A stretch of DNA of 64,000 bases from Nanobdellota archaeon (lineage in GTDB: Archaea > Nanobdellota > Nanobdellia > Pacearchaeales > GW2011-AR1). The notes below the pieces were generated by a model. That model had not been told where the DNA came from, did no database searches, and saw only the letters and a list, made by a program, of their open reading frames with translations. Shown here one piece after another: positions 34,043 through 43,387 of the stretch. How positions within the stretch are numbered: position 1 is the first letter of the stretch; the number at the start of each line of letters is the position of its first letter. The stretch spans positions 62,001-126,000 of the forward strand of contig JAJZAH010000003.1 in the NCBI GenBank assembly GCA_021799535.1, written 5' to 3'. The translations under genes were made by a program, and so were the position numbers.

Positions 34043-36595
34043 TTATTCCCCTTTCTCAACATCTTTTCCATTCCCCACCTCATCGTCATGAACTTTGACG
34101 ACGTCGGTCACGCTGTCACCTGACTGGAGCTTTACGACACGCACGCCCTGCGCTGCGCGACCCATCACTCTTATCTGCTTAAGACTCACCCTTATGACCT
34201 GGCCCATAGCTGTCGTGATTATTATAGAATCATCATCGTTGACGGATATTGTATTGACTACGGGTCCGGTCTTGTCGTTAACCTTAAGGTTTATCACTCC
34301 CTTGCCGGCTCTTGCAGTCTTTCTGTAATCGACAACTGCTGTTCTCTTTCCGTAACCGTTCTTTGTTATTGTGAAAACAGCCTCAGTCTCAAGGACTTCC
34401 ATAGATACAACCATATCTCCTTCTGAAAGCTTTATCCCGGTGACACCGTAGCTTGAACGCCCCATCTGCCTTACCTCATTGGAACTGAATCTTATGGCTT
34501 TTCCATCTTTAGTCGCAAGGCTTATCTCCTGGCCATCTTTCACAACTTCCACTCCGATAAGAGTATCTGAGTTGTCCGGAGGCAGATTGATAGCCTTGAG
34601 CCCTGAAGCCCGAGGATTCGCGAAATAAGACAACGATGTCTTTTTGACAATGCCTTTTTTCGTCGCCATCATCAGATAATTCTCAAATTTCTCAACAGAT
34701 ATAACTTTCGTGACCGTCTCTTCTTTCAGCCCAAGCATATTGATCAGAGCCTTGCCCTTGCCGTACCTTTCAGCCTCGGGAATATCATAAGCCTTGAGCC
34801 ATAAGACTCTCCCGCGGGATGTGAAAAACATGAGATAATCATGAGTGGAACAGGTAAGAATCTGTTTTGTGAAATCCCCGGTCGTGAGGTTGCTTCCTAT
34901 GACACCCCTTCCTCCGCGCCTCTGCTCTTTGTAAGTTTCAACATCCATCCTTTTGACATATCCTTTGTCTGTGATGGAGATCACAACTTCTTTCTCCTTT
35001 ATCAGATCTTTCTCCGAAATCTCATTAAACCCTCTTTTGAATATCTGCGTCTTTCTTGAGTCGCCGTATTTTTCCTTGAGCTCGCCCACTTCCCTCTTTA
35101 TTATTTTCAAAATCTCTTTTATGTCACCCAAAATCTTTTCATATTCTTTTATCTTCTTTTCAAGCTCCTTGTGTTCATCCTTAAGCTTATCATTCTCAAG
35201 GGCCGTGAGCTGCCTCAGCCTGGTTTCAAGGACCGCTCTGACCTGGTTCTCAGTAAATTTGAACTTCGACATTAACTCCTCCTGCGGATTTTTCCCGAAG
35301 CGTATCACTTTTATGACCTGATCCACATTATCAAGAGCCTTCAAAAGACCTTCGACAATCTCCTGCCTCAGCTTTGACTTATTAAGTTCAAATTTGGTCC
35401 TGTTCGTTATTATCTTCTTCCTGTGCGAAACATAATTCTCAAGAACCTCTTTGAGCCCAAGAACCTTAGGCTTTCCTGCCACCAAGGCAAGAAAGTTCAC
35501 ATTGAAAGAATCCTGAAGCCGCGTATATTTGTAAAGCCCGTTTATCACATATTTTGGACTCGCGCCTTTCCTAAGCTCAAGTACAATTCTTATCTTCCCT
35601 TTGTTTGATTCATCCCTGAGGTCAGAAACGTCTTTTATTTTCTTATCCCTTACCAATTCAGCGATCTGGGTGATAAGATCCGACTTATTTATCATGTAAG
35701 GTATCTCGGTTATCACAAGGACTTCTTTATTCTTCTTCTCTTCAGTCTCAACCTTCCCCCTTACAATTATCTTGCCTTTTCCGGTTTCATAAACCTCCTT
35801 CATGTCTCCCTGGATGATTCCCCCGGTCGGGAAATCGGGGCCTGTCACAATCTTTAGGAGATCCTCCAGCTTGATTTCAGGATTGTCCACATAAGCGATA
35901 ATAGCATCAGAGACTTCTCTTAAATTATGGGGGGGGATATTAGTAGCCATTCCGACGGCAATACCTGTCGCGCCATTAAGTATGAGCGCCGGGAGTTTCC
36001 CCGGAAGAAGCGCCGGCTCTTTTGTAGAATTGTCAAAATTAGGGATCATCTCAACGGTTTCTTTATCTATATCTTCAAGTATCTCCATAGCAATTGGCGC
36101 AAGGCGCGCCTCGGTGTACCTGTATGCAGCAGCGGGATCTCCATCAATAGACCCGAAGTTTCCTTGGCCAAAAACAAGCGGATAACGCAAAGAGAAATCC
36201 TGAGCCATCCTTACAAGAGCGTCATAAACAGAAGCATCACCATGGGGGTGGAATGACTTTAAAACTTCACCAACAACAGCAACTGATTTTTTCGTCTGTT
36301 TGTTCGCCTGAAGTCCAAGTGAATTGTCCATTGCGTACAAGATCCTCCTTTGAACAGGCTTCATACCGTCTTCTACAGAAGGAATGGCACGCGAGACAAT
36401 GACACTCATAGCATAATCAAGATAAGCTTTTTTCATTTCACCTGAAACTTCAGAATTGAGGATGCCTTTTTCATCTTTCGGGGGGCTCATTTTCCTTTCA
36501 GGAGATTTATCTTCCTCGGACATTTCAGATTCGTCTTCTGAGGGAACCTCATCAGCCTCTTCAGTTTCTTCGTCGATATCTTCTTCTTTTGACAT
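34043..36595 (-). CDS. gyrA: DNA gyrase subunit A
   Basis: 850 residues. An acidic N-terminal extension of about 50 residues precedes [20 protein letters not shown]. The catalytic tyrosine lies in [10 protein letters not shown], and the GyrA-box QRRGGRG in the C-terminal beta-pinwheel shows a true gyrase, not topo IV. The [10 protein letters not shown] segment has Ala where E. coli has Ser83. Introduces negative supercoils with GyrB. Last gene of the gyrB-to-gyrA cluster. Confidence 0.96.
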   Translation of the reverse strand: MSKEEDIDEETEEADEVPSEDESEMSEEDKSPERKMSPPKDEKGILNSEVSGEMKKAYLDYAMSVIVSRAIPSVEDGMKPVQRRILYAMDNSLGLQANKQTKKSVAVVGEVLKSFHPHGDASVYDALVRMAQDFSLRYPLVFGQGNFGSIDGDPAAAYRYTEARLAPIAMEILEDIDKETVEMIPNFDNSTKEPALLPGKLPALILNGATGIAVGMATNIPPHNLREVSDAIIAYVDNPEIKLEDLLKIVTGPDFPTGGIIQGDMKEVYETGKGKIIVRGKVETEEKKNKEVLVITEIPYMINKSDLITQIAELVRDKKIKDVSDLRDESNKGKIRIVLELRKGASPKYVINGLYKYTRLQDSFNVNFLALVAGKPKVLGLKEVLENYVSHRKKIITNRTKFELNKSKLRQEIVEGLLKALDNVDQVIKVIRFGKNPQEELMSKFKFTENQVRAVLETRLRQLTALENDKLKDEHKELEKKIKEYEKILGDIKEILKIIKREVGELKEKYGDSRKTQIFKRGFNEISEKDLIKEKEVVISITDKGYVKRMDVETYKEQRRGGRGVIGSNLTTGDFTKQILTCSTHDYLMFFTSRGRVLWLKAYDIPEAERYGKGKALINMLGLKEETVTKVISVEKFENYLMMATKKGIVKKTSLSYFANPRASGLKAINLPPDNSDTLIGVEVVKDGQEISLATKDGKAIRFSSNEVRQMGRSSYGVTGIKLSEGDMVVSMEVLETEAVFTITKNGYGKRTAVVDYRKTARAGKGVINLKVNDKTGPVVNTISVNDDDSIIITTAMGQVIRVSLKQIRVMGRAAQGVRVVKLQSGDSVTDVVKVHDDEVGNGKDVEKGE

Positions 36596-36613
36596 TTTTT
36601 ATTTTATATTTTT

Positions 36614-37024
36614 TTAATTTATTTTTTTATTTATCCAATCTAGACGCTCCATATTTTTAGTTCTAATATACTTAAAAACCCAGTCTATAACATGTTGCGA
36701 ATCACTTCTCTTATCTGAGAGGCCTTTCATATAAGAAAAATAATTTCCATGAATAAGTTTAACTTTTTTTGGCATCTTTGATTGACTCCCAATTCTATAC
36801 TTTCCAAACCAAATTGAAATTAAACAAATTTTTTTGTTTACAAAGACAATTTCATAATAAGGTTTTAATTTTTTGTTTGTGTAAATTTCTAAATCAAAGT
36901 CACAAAAATCTTTAACGGGTTCATTAATCATAGAGCCCCTTAATAAAATTGTTCCTTCATTCAATATAAATTTCTTAATTAGATAAATAAAAACTTCCTT
37001 TTTATTTTTGAAACTTTTTATCAT
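36614..37024 (-). CDS. Small nucleotidyltransferase-fold protein
   Basis: 136 residues. LLRGSMINEPVKDFCDFDLEI fits the GS...DxD pattern of the DNA polymerase beta-like nucleotidyltransferase fold, with a later lysine-rich core (VFVNKKICLISIWFGKYRIG). The local DNA is markedly more AT-rich than the flanking gyr genes. ATGA overlap with the acidic protein gene. Function unknown. Confidence 0.6.
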   Translation of the reverse strand: MIKSFKNKKEVFIYLIKKFILNEGTILLRGSMINEPVKDFCDFDLEIYTNKKLKPYYEIVFVNKKICLISIWFGKYRIGSQSKMPKKVKLIHGNYFSYMKGLSDKRSDSQHVIDWVFKYIRTKNMERLDWINKKIN

Positions 37025-37371
37025 TCTCCAGCCTCCGCTTCGTCCCCATCTTCACTTTCATCCTCATTATCTTCATCTTCTTCATCATCAACCTCTTCAT
37101 ACTCAATAACAGCTCTTGATCTGGCTCCGCCATCCTCACCTGAATCTGAACCGCCATCATAGTTTATCAAAAGCTCATTTTCATCGTCCAAAGGCAAAGT
37201 GGCCTGCCCGGATTTGTTCTTCTTGAGCTCCCCAAGCTCCGAAATCCAATAGTCTATCTCATCTTCAGTCAAAGAAGCTTCAGTTATCTCAATCTCAACT
37301 TCTTCATCTTCATCGGAACTTTCAATATTTATCTCTTCATAGTCTTCGTTATCTTCATCTTTCCCAGTCAT
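37021..37371 (-). CDS. Strongly acidic protein of unknown function
   Basis: 116 residues, with long Asp/Glu runs at both ends and one likely folded helix in the middle (LTEDEIDYWISELGELKKN). Acidic tails of this kind occur in nucleic-acid-mimicking or chaperone-like proteins; no family assigned. ATGA overlaps on both sides place it firmly in the gyr cluster. Confidence 0.65.
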   Translation of the reverse strand: MTGKDEDNEDYEEINIESSDEDEEVEIEITEASLTEDEIDYWISELGELKKNKSGQATLPLDDENELLINYDGGSDSGEDGGARSRAVIEYEEVDDEEDEDNEDESEDGDEAEAGE

Positions 37372-37628
37372 TTGGCCTCCTCCTCTTTTTTATCTAAGTA
37401 CTCCATAAATTCGTCCTCACTAAGCTCCTGCTCCTTAGGATTCGCGCCTTTCCATTTGCAGCTCTTGCACTCCCAAAGCCCAATCTCGCCTATGACAACA
37501 GAGACTTTGTCTGAATTACATTTTGGGCAAAACCTTACTTTGAAAGTTTTACCTTTAGGTTTGCTTTTTGGAGATTCTTCACCTTTCAAAATCCAGTCAG
37601 GGGTTTTTATTTTTGATCGTTTCGCCAT
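37368..37628 (-). CDS. Small zinc-ribbon protein
   Basis: 86 residues. One ribbon: FCPKCNSDKVSVV...LWECKSCKWKG (CXXC...CXXC), resembling RPA12/TFIIS-type ribbons, then an acidic tail. Could contact nucleic acid or a polymerase; role unknown. Overlaps the upstream gene by 22 bp. Confidence 0.75.
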   Translation of the reverse strand: MAKRSKIKTPDWILKGEESPKSKPKGKTFKVRFCPKCNSDKVSVVIGEIGLWECKSCKWKGANPKEQELSEDEFMEYLDKKEEEAK

Positions 37629-37996
37629 TCCGGGACAACCTCCACTTGCATGAATCTTCTCACAATATCACCTTTTCTATAATGATTAATACCTATGTTC
37701 ATATCTGATTCGAGTCTTATCTTCTTATTAAATTTCCCAATGGACTTGTAAAAGAGACTTCCCGCCGGAATGCCGTTATGCTCCAATATATTCTTCATTA
37801 TCATAATCTGACGGGTCGGGTTATCAATATTAAAGACAGGACCAAAAACGTCATAGTTTCTCTTCTCTTTCATGTCAAAATAAGCCTTTGATTCTCCTAA
37901 GGAGTTATAGCCCAAAAAATGAAAAATCGGAGATAAAAAGGCTGGGGATCCCAATCCCGTAAAATCCAGGCCATCAAAATGGTCAAAAAGGCCCAT
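37607..37996 (-). CDS. Unrecognised 129-residue protein in the gyr cluster
   Basis: Starts at ATG 37996, one base after the gyrB stop; the tracked start at 38026 lies inside gyrB. Sequence GLFDHFDGLDFTGLGSPAFL then a mixed alpha/beta domain. No TM, no known motif. Coupling to gyrB by TAA-N-ATG suggests co-expression. Confidence 0.65.
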   Translation of the reverse strand: MGLFDHFDGLDFTGLGSPAFLSPIFHFLGYNSLGESKAYFDMKEKRNYDVFGPVFNIDNPTRQIMIMKNILEHNGIPAGSLFYKSIGKFNKKIRLESDMNIGINHYRKGDIVRRFMQVEVVPEWRNDQK

Positions 37997-37997
37997 T

Positions 37998-39881
37998 TTA
38001 GATATCCAAACTGGCTTCATGAGCATTCTCTGCTATAAAGTCCTTCCTCCCTTGCACATCATCTCCCATAAGCATAGAGAAGACCTGATCGGCCTCGACT
38101 GCATCTTCGATGAATATCCTCTTTATCTTCCTCGTCTTCGGATTCATAGTTGTATCCCAAAGCTGTTCAGAGCTCATCTCCCCAAGACCTTTAAAACGGG
38201 TGACATTTGCTGTGTCATTCCCCTTCGTCTCTCTTTTCAACTCTTCATCAGAATAAACGTAATAATCTTTTTTCTTCCTTATCCTGTAAAGAGGCGGCAT
38301 TGCGACGAAGACATGCCCGTCCTCGATAAGTTTAGGCATGAACCTGAAAAAGAAAGTCAAAAGAAGCGTCTTTATGTGCTCCCCGTCAACATCCGCATCA
38401 GTCATTATGACGATCTTATTGTACCTCAACTTTGATCCGTCAAAGTTCTCGCCGATTCCTGTGCCTATAGCGGTGATCATATTAGTAATTTCCTCTGAAG
38501 ACAGAGCCCTTGAAGGGTTTGCTTTTTCAACGTTCAGTATCTTACCTTTAAGCCCAAGAATAGCCTGTGTTTCCTTGTTTCTTGCACTCTTTGCCGAACC
38601 CCCTGCCGACTCCCCCTCAACCAGATAAAGTTCAGAGTCGTCCGATTTTTTCGATGAACAGTCGGCGAGTTTCCCGGGAAGGCCCCCGAGCGAAAAAGCA
38701 TTTTTTCTCCTGACAAGATCCTTTGCCTTCTTTGCGGCGAGTCTTGCTTTCGCAGAGTCAAGGGATTTTTGTATAATTACCTTTGCGACATTCGGATTTT
38801 CTTCGAAAAACTCTGAAAGGAGCAAGGTCACAGCAGAGTCTACATATCCCTTGACTTCTGAATTCCCGAGCTTCCCTTTTGTCTGCCCTTCGAATTGCGG
38901 ATCAGGGATTTTCACACTAACAACAGCCGTAAGGCCTTCTCTGACGTCTTCTCCCATAAGTGTATCACCGTTTTTAAGAAGATTCTTCTTTTTTACGTAA
39001 TCATTTATGACCCTCGTGAGAGCAGTCTTCAATCCGGACACATGGGTTCCGCCCTCAACTGTATTTATCGTATTCACAAAACCAAATATGTTCTCCTGAT
39101 ACCCAGAATTATATTGTATTCCTATCTCAATTGACACATTTTCAACCTCTTTTTTGAAATATATCGGTTTAGTGTGAAGAACCTCTTTTGATTTATTGAG
39201 CCATTTAACAAAATCCATAACTCCCCCTTCAGCGTGAAATTCTTCATCCTTATCCCTCACCTCATCATGCAAAGTTATCTTGAGGCCCGCATTAAGGAAA
39301 GAAACTTCCCTGAACCTATTCTGCAAAATTTTATAATCGAACTCAAGCGTAGAAAAAATCTGAGGATCGGGATAAAACCTGACCAAAGTTCCGGTTTCCT
39401 TTTCAGGGCACTTTCCGGTAACTTTCAGTTTTGTTGTCGGATAACCCCTGGAATATTCCTGTTCATAAACCTGCCCGTCTCTTTTTATAACCACAATAAG
39501 CTTCTCAGAAAGCGCATTAACGCAGCTCAAACCGACGCCGTGAAGGCCTCCGGAAACTTTATAGGAATTTTTATCAAACTTCCCCCCTGCATGAAGCTTT
39601 GTTAAAGCAACTTCAACCGCAGGGACTTTATAAACGGGATGAATATCAACCGGAATCCCTCTTCCGTTATCATCGACGGAGCACGACCCATCTTTATGGA
39701 TGGTTACCTTAATCTGCGTACAATATCCTGCAAGAGCTTCATCAACCGAATTATCAAGAAGTTCATAGACCAAATGATGAAGACCCTGCTTGTCAGTCCC
39801 GCCAATATACATTGCAGGCCTTTTCCTTACACCTTCAAGCCCTTCAAGGACCTTAATGTTTGATGCTCCGTATTCTGCCAT
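37998..39881 (-). CDS. gyrB: DNA gyrase subunit B
   Basis: 627 residues. GHKL ATPase motifs (LLDNSVDEALAGY, VDDNGRGIP, GGLHGVG) and a TOPRIM motif VEGESAGGSA, with Glu in place of the usual Asp in EGDSAGG, plus PLYRI and the QRYKGLGEM-like TRFKGLGEM. Full family length without the long insert of some proteobacteria. First gene of the cluster. Confidence 0.96.
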   Translation of the reverse strand: MAEYGASNIKVLEGLEGVRKRPAMYIGGTDKQGLHHLVYELLDNSVDEALAGYCTQIKVTIHKDGSCSVDDNGRGIPVDIHPVYKVPAVEVALTKLHAGGKFDKNSYKVSGGLHGVGLSCVNALSEKLIVVIKRDGQVYEQEYSRGYPTTKLKVTGKCPEKETGTLVRFYPDPQIFSTLEFDYKILQNRFREVSFLNAGLKITLHDEVRDKDEEFHAEGGVMDFVKWLNKSKEVLHTKPIYFKKEVENVSIEIGIQYNSGYQENIFGFVNTINTVEGGTHVSGLKTALTRVINDYVKKKNLLKNGDTLMGEDVREGLTAVVSVKIPDPQFEGQTKGKLGNSEVKGYVDSAVTLLLSEFFEENPNVAKVIIQKSLDSAKARLAAKKAKDLVRRKNAFSLGGLPGKLADCSSKKSDDSELYLVEGESAGGSAKSARNKETQAILGLKGKILNVEKANPSRALSSEEITNMITAIGTGIGENFDGSKLRYNKIVIMTDADVDGEHIKTLLLTFFFRFMPKLIEDGHVFVAMPPLYRIRKKKDYYVYSDEELKRETKGNDTANVTRFKGLGEMSSEQLWDTTMNPKTRKIKRIFIEDAVEADQVFSMLMGDDVQGRKDFIAENAHEASLDI

Positions 39882-40150
39882 TTTTCAATATCCAATTTTG
39901 CATTTAGAAAGGGGAGTCTTCCCTTTTTCCAAACAATAATTTACGACCTTTTTACATGTAAAAAAAGCCAATTCGGTTTATAAATCTTTATATCAAAAAA
40001 TGCCCTTTATCGACGGGACAAATAGTATAAATATTATTTAGATCGTAAATTGTTAAAAATATGAACAGCCATTGAATTTCATGGAAAAAAACGAAAAATT
40101 ACGTGGAATGCGATGGGCAAGGATTAGTCAGCATAAACGAATCAAGAAAA
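39882..40150. other. Repeat-rich intergenic region between gyrB and L24e
   Basis: It holds a 16-bp perfect palindrome TTTTTACATGTAAAAA (about 39945-39960), an AATTTACGA/TCGTAAATT inverted pair about 100 bp apart, the hairpin GGGGAGTCTTCCCT near gyrB, and two plus-strand TATA-like elements (GGTTTATAAATC and AGTATAAATATT). A 32-codon plus-strand ORF (40081-40179, MEKNEKLRGMRWARISQHKR...) follows the second and runs 29 bp antisense into L24e; coding status unproven. Confidence 0.4.
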
Positions 40151-40345
40151 TCAGTTTTTTGCTTTTATTTTATTCTTAGGGTTGAATTTGAGATGAGCCG
40201 GAAGCCACCTCACCTTTCTTCTCCCCATAAGCATGTTCTTCCTGCATTTTGAAGAGCAAAGATAGTTGACGGTACCATCTTTCATCACAAGCGTCAGACC
40301 TTTTGGAAAGCTGTAATTTTTTTCGCAATAAGCACACTTGGGCAT
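40151..40345 (-). CDS. rpl24e: Ribosomal protein L24e
   Basis: 64 residues. Zinc-binding CAYCEKNY...LCSSKCRKNMLM and following RRKVRWL are diagnostic of eL24. Downstream of S28e with a 2-bp gap. Confidence 0.95.
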   Translation of the reverse strand: MPKCAYCEKNYSFPKGLTLVMKDGTVNYLCSSKCRKNMLMGRRKVRWLPAHLKFNPKNKIKAKN

Positions 40346-40347
40346 TT

Positions 40348-40638
40348 TTAACTATAAGACCCCTTTGTAATATTTGATCTTATCCTTCTGGCTTCAATCT
40401 CGGTTTCCCTCAGAACAAGGACATCTCCCACCCTTACAGCCCCTCGGACATTTCTTCTCATGGTCCTTCCTTTATCTTTTCCGGCCTCAACCAAAACCTT
40501 AACTTGAGTAATCTCCCCTCTAAAACCAGTCCTTCCAAGCAGTTCCTTAACTGTTGCGGGAACAGCCTCTCCCAAAATCTTTTCGCTTCCTTTTGAAGCC
40601 TGCGACTTCTCCTGTTTTGCCTTTTGAGTTTTTGCCAT
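40348..40638 (-). CDS. rps28e: Ribosomal protein S28e
   Basis: 96 residues from ATG 40638. The core [19 protein letters not shown] and [22 protein letters not shown] is eS28. It has an N-terminal Lys/Gln-rich extension of about 28 residues beyond the usual length of about 70. Confidence 0.94.
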   Translation of the reverse strand: MAKTQKAKQEKSQASKGSEKILGEAVPATVKELLGRTGFRGEITQVKVLVEAGKDKGRTMRRNVRGAVRVGDVLVLRETEIEARRIRSNITKGSYS

Positions 40639-40664
40639 ATTCACGAAAATTTGATTTAGTTGAA

Positions 40665-41018
40665 CTATTTCTTAAGCGAAGCTATGTCTTTTTCAGCATC
40701 ACCGGCAATTATAATTGTGACAGAAGAAGCTGCTACTGGGAGTCCTATTGCAACACCGAGTTTTTGCTTGCTGTCTACTTCAAGGCAAGGTATGCTCTTC
40801 TCTTTGCACAGAAAAGGCAAGTGAGCGACGATCTCTTTTGGTTCCACATCCTTTGCATAAACAACAAGTTTTGCGGTTCCCCTTTCGATCGCTTTCGTCA
40901 CTTCATTCGTGCCCTTTTCAACTTTTCCGGTTCGTCTCGCTTTCTCAACAATCTGATATGCGTCCATTTTTAATTTGTCGTCGTGTTTAATTCCCGGAAG
41001 AACAATCTGACTCTTCAT
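40665..41018 (-). CDS. rpl7ae: Ribosomal protein L7Ae
   Basis: 117 residues. [26 protein letters not shown] and [16 protein letters not shown] are diagnostic of L7Ae, which binds kink-turns in 23S rRNA, box C/D and H/ACA RNAs. TATA CTTTATAAAC (41061-41070) lies about 45 nt upstream, leaving a short leader. First gene of the three-gene operon. Confidence 0.95.
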   Translation of the reverse strand: MKSQIVLPGIKHDDKLKMDAYQIVEKARRTGKVEKGTNEVTKAIERGTAKLVVYAKDVEPKEIVAHLPFLCKEKSIPCLEVDSKQKLGVAIGLPVAASSVTIIIAGDAEKDIASLKK

Positions 41019-41415
41019 CTGAACACTTGTCCATCCGATAGGAATACTAGGCAGTTTTTGGTTTATAAAGTTTTCTTAAGCTGAGAGGGTTAGGAATTGG
41101 GAAGTTATCGTCTCATTTTCTTCTCATGTTAAGCTCGTGGCTTTTCATTAGTATCGATACTGATGTCAACAGCGTCAACATGTTGATGACAATTTAAAAA
41201 GAAGTTTCAGTTCTCTTTTTTAACATGTATGGGAAATAGTTTCACACATGGCTGTTTCTCGCACATCAACTAAATTGGAAAAAGAGACTATAGTGTTGCT
41301 GTGTTGCTTGCTTTAACTAGCCTGAACAACGCAAACATCTTCACCAAGAACTCCCTGTCTTACAACCAGTCCCGCGATTCATTAAGATTATAAATAAAAG
41401 ACTTTAATAAATAGC
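41019..41415. other. Intergenic region with a cluster of palindromes
   Basis: Beyond the L7Ae promoter (TTTATAAAG at 41061) and the start region of the next gene, I see no gene. Palindromes are CATTAGTATCGATACTGATG (41146-41165, one mismatch), TCAACATGTTGA (41175-41186) with GTCAACA repeated, and an AAAAAGAA/TTCTcTTTTT hairpin (about 41195-41221). A 20-codon minus-strand open stub (AGLVVRQGVLGEDVCVVQAS) near 41320-41380 looks protein-like but has no start. Confidence 0.4.
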
Positions 41416-41985
41416 ATGAAAAAGAGGACAAAAAATATTCTTGGGTTTTCCATCCTTATCCTGCTTATCATCTTTTGGGTAGTCCTCTTCAGGTACATTA
41501 ACCCTCAACTGCTCGTCGCAAAGATAGGAGCTACAAATGGTTATCTGATTCTGTTCCTTCTCGGGGCCCTTGGAGGGGTGTCAATTTTCACCGGTCCGTC
41601 ATATTTCATCGCACTGACAACGCTGGCAATAGGTGGCCTTAATCCGTTGCTTCTCGGGCTCGCCGGTGGATGCGGGGTCACCATAGGAGATTCGGTCATA
41701 TTCCTCCTGGGTGTAAGCGCGGGAAAAAAAGCTCCAGAGAAATTCCAAAAAAAACTTGAAGGGCTCGAAAAGAGGACAAAAAATAAACCCGACTGGCTTG
41801 TAAACCTTATATTATATTTATACATTGGATTTACACCTCTTCCAAATGAAATCGCAACAATAGCCCTTGGTCTTATAGGTTATAAGAAAAAGGTGATTAT
41901 ATTCTTTCTCCTCCTAGGCAACATAACAAGTGGAATCCTTACTGCAATGCTTATAAAATTCGGAATAAGCCTGTTCGGAGGGTAA
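41416..41985 (+). CDS. VTT-domain (SNARE-associated/DedA-like) membrane protein
   Basis: 189 residues, about five TMs. GATNGYLILFLLGALGGVS, GPSYFIALTTLAIGGLNP and the late FTPLPNEIATIALGLIGYKK fit the DedA/VTT superfamily of membrane proteins linked to lipid transport. Coupled to the next gene by TAA-A-ATG. Confidence 0.75.
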   Translation: MKKRTKNILGFSILILLIIFWVVLFRYINPQLLVAKIGATNGYLILFLLGALGGVSIFTGPSYFIALTTLAIGGLNPLLLGLAGGCGVTIGDSVIFLLGVSAGKKAPEKFQKKLEGLEKRTKNKPDWLVNLILYLYIGFTPLPNEIATIALGLIGYKKKVIIFFLLLGNITSGILTAMLIKFGISLFGG

Positions 41986-41986
41986 A

Positions 41987-42796
41987 ATGGAAACCGCTCT
42001 AATATTAATGGCTGCGGGAGCCTCGTCAAGATTCGGCGGAAAAGCGAAACAATTTGCCCCCGTCGGCCCAAATGATGAGACTTTAATTGAATACTCTGTG
42101 AATCAGGCAATAAAATCCGGGTTTGATAAGATGATACTCGTGACAAGCGATAAAACCCGGAAAGGGCTAAAAGATATATTTGGTTCATCATACAAGAGCA
42201 TACCTATATTTTATACCACCCAGCATTTCGATGAAAAGGAAAGAGACAGACCATGGGGGACAACAGACGCTTTATGCTCCGCAAAAAACCTCATTGACTG
42301 TCCTTTTGTCGTCTGCAACACCGATGATGTATACGGCGAGGAGGCGTTCAGAATATTAAAAAAGCATCTCGACAATTCAAAAGACGGGGCTACAATATCT
42401 TACAACTTATTAAAGACCCTCCCCCCGTCAGGGGAGGTGAACAGAGGAATTTTCAAATTAGATTCTGACGGAAATGTAGCATCAATAACTGAAAACTTTG
42501 GCGTTTCAAGTGAAAATTTCGAATCCAGAGGATTAAAGCCAGACTCTCGGACAAATGTCAACCTGTTTGCGCTTCACCCTGAGACAATAAAGCTCCTGTC
42601 CTGCATACTCGACAAATTTAAGGAAGAACATCAGGGAGACAGAAAAGTCGAGTGCCTCCTTCCGACGGATTTGTCTTCTCTGATAAACAGGGGTAGAATC
42701 AGAATAAAATGCTACAGAACAACCGAAATGTGGTCCGGGATCACTTATCCGGAAGATGAAAAAATTGTAAAAGGCCAATTAAAATCCCAAACATAA
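41987..42796 (+). CDS. Sugar-nucleotide-type nucleotidyltransferase
   Basis: 269 residues. N-terminal MAAGASSRFGGKAKQF is the NTP-binding G-x-G-x-R signature region, and FVVCNTDDVYGEEA holds the metal-binding aspartate. Similar to GlmU/RfbA-type pyrophosphorylases but without a C-terminal beta-helix. The sugar phosphate used is unknown. Confidence 0.85.
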   Translation: METALILMAAGASSRFGGKAKQFAPVGPNDETLIEYSVNQAIKSGFDKMILVTSDKTRKGLKDIFGSSYKSIPIFYTTQHFDEKERDRPWGTTDALCSAKNLIDCPFVVCNTDDVYGEEAFRILKKHLDNSKDGATISYNLLKTLPPSGEVNRGIFKLDSDGNVASITENFGVSSENFESRGLKPDSRTNVNLFALHPETIKLLSCILDKFKEEHQGDRKVECLLPTDLSSLINRGRIRIKCYRTTEMWSGITYPEDEKIVKGQLKSQT

Positions 42797-42827
42797 CCTA
42801 AAGACTGTTGTGAAAAATTGCTTAGAG

Positions 42828-43310
42828 TTATTTCCAGATATTTCTTAAGGGCAATAAGTTCTTATTAAATGATTTTAGCGTTTTATGCTCACTGATTCTC
42901 CCGCCATGGTACAACAAGAGATATACGACTCTTTTGTTATGATAGATTTTCTCTTTTCCCTCAATAAGACCATGGTTTTCATTATAACTATTTCTGTATA
43001 ACCATTTTCCCTCTTTGTATCCATTCTGTCCTCTATATTTTGACGAACCGGAAATGAGTACTCTTTTCAAAAATGCATATACTTTTTTTGTCTTAAGTTT
43101 ATTGTCTGTGACCATGCCATAATAATTCAATCCATAAACAGGTTTTTTGTTCAGATAATACACAGTTTCCCCTATAAAATTTTCATCGCCACTGTATCTG
43201 TCAATGATTTTATAATTACCTTTTTTATAATAAATGACTTTAAAAAATGGCAAAAGTGGAGAGAGATATTTCTTTGTGGCACCCCCATACCCCAATTTAT
43301 CTTCCTTCAT
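42828..43310 (-). CDS. DUF5680 protein
   Basis: 160 residues from ATG 43310. IDRYSGDENFIGETVYYLNKKPVYGLNYYG and the late ...GKEKIYHNKRVVYLLLYHGG fit DUF5680, a small uncharacterised family rich in aromatic beta-strands. Alone in its transcription unit. Confidence 0.7.
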   Translation of the reverse strand: MKEDKLGYGGATKKYLSPLLPFFKVIYYKKGNYKIIDRYSGDENFIGETVYYLNKKPVYGLNYYGMVTDNKLKTKKVYAFLKRVLISGSSKYRGQNGYKEGKWLYRNSYNENHGLIEGKEKIYHNKRVVYLLLYHGGRISEHKTLKSFNKNLLPLRNIWK

Positions 43311-43387
43311 AATTCCTCTTTTCATTCGTCAGAAAAGCCGAAAAACTATAAAAAATTAACCTTTTGCAAAAACAAATTTAAAGGAAA

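Noticed and set aside
39234-39605. 123-residue plus ORF inside gyrB
   Set aside because: Antisense shadow of a clearly coding gene.
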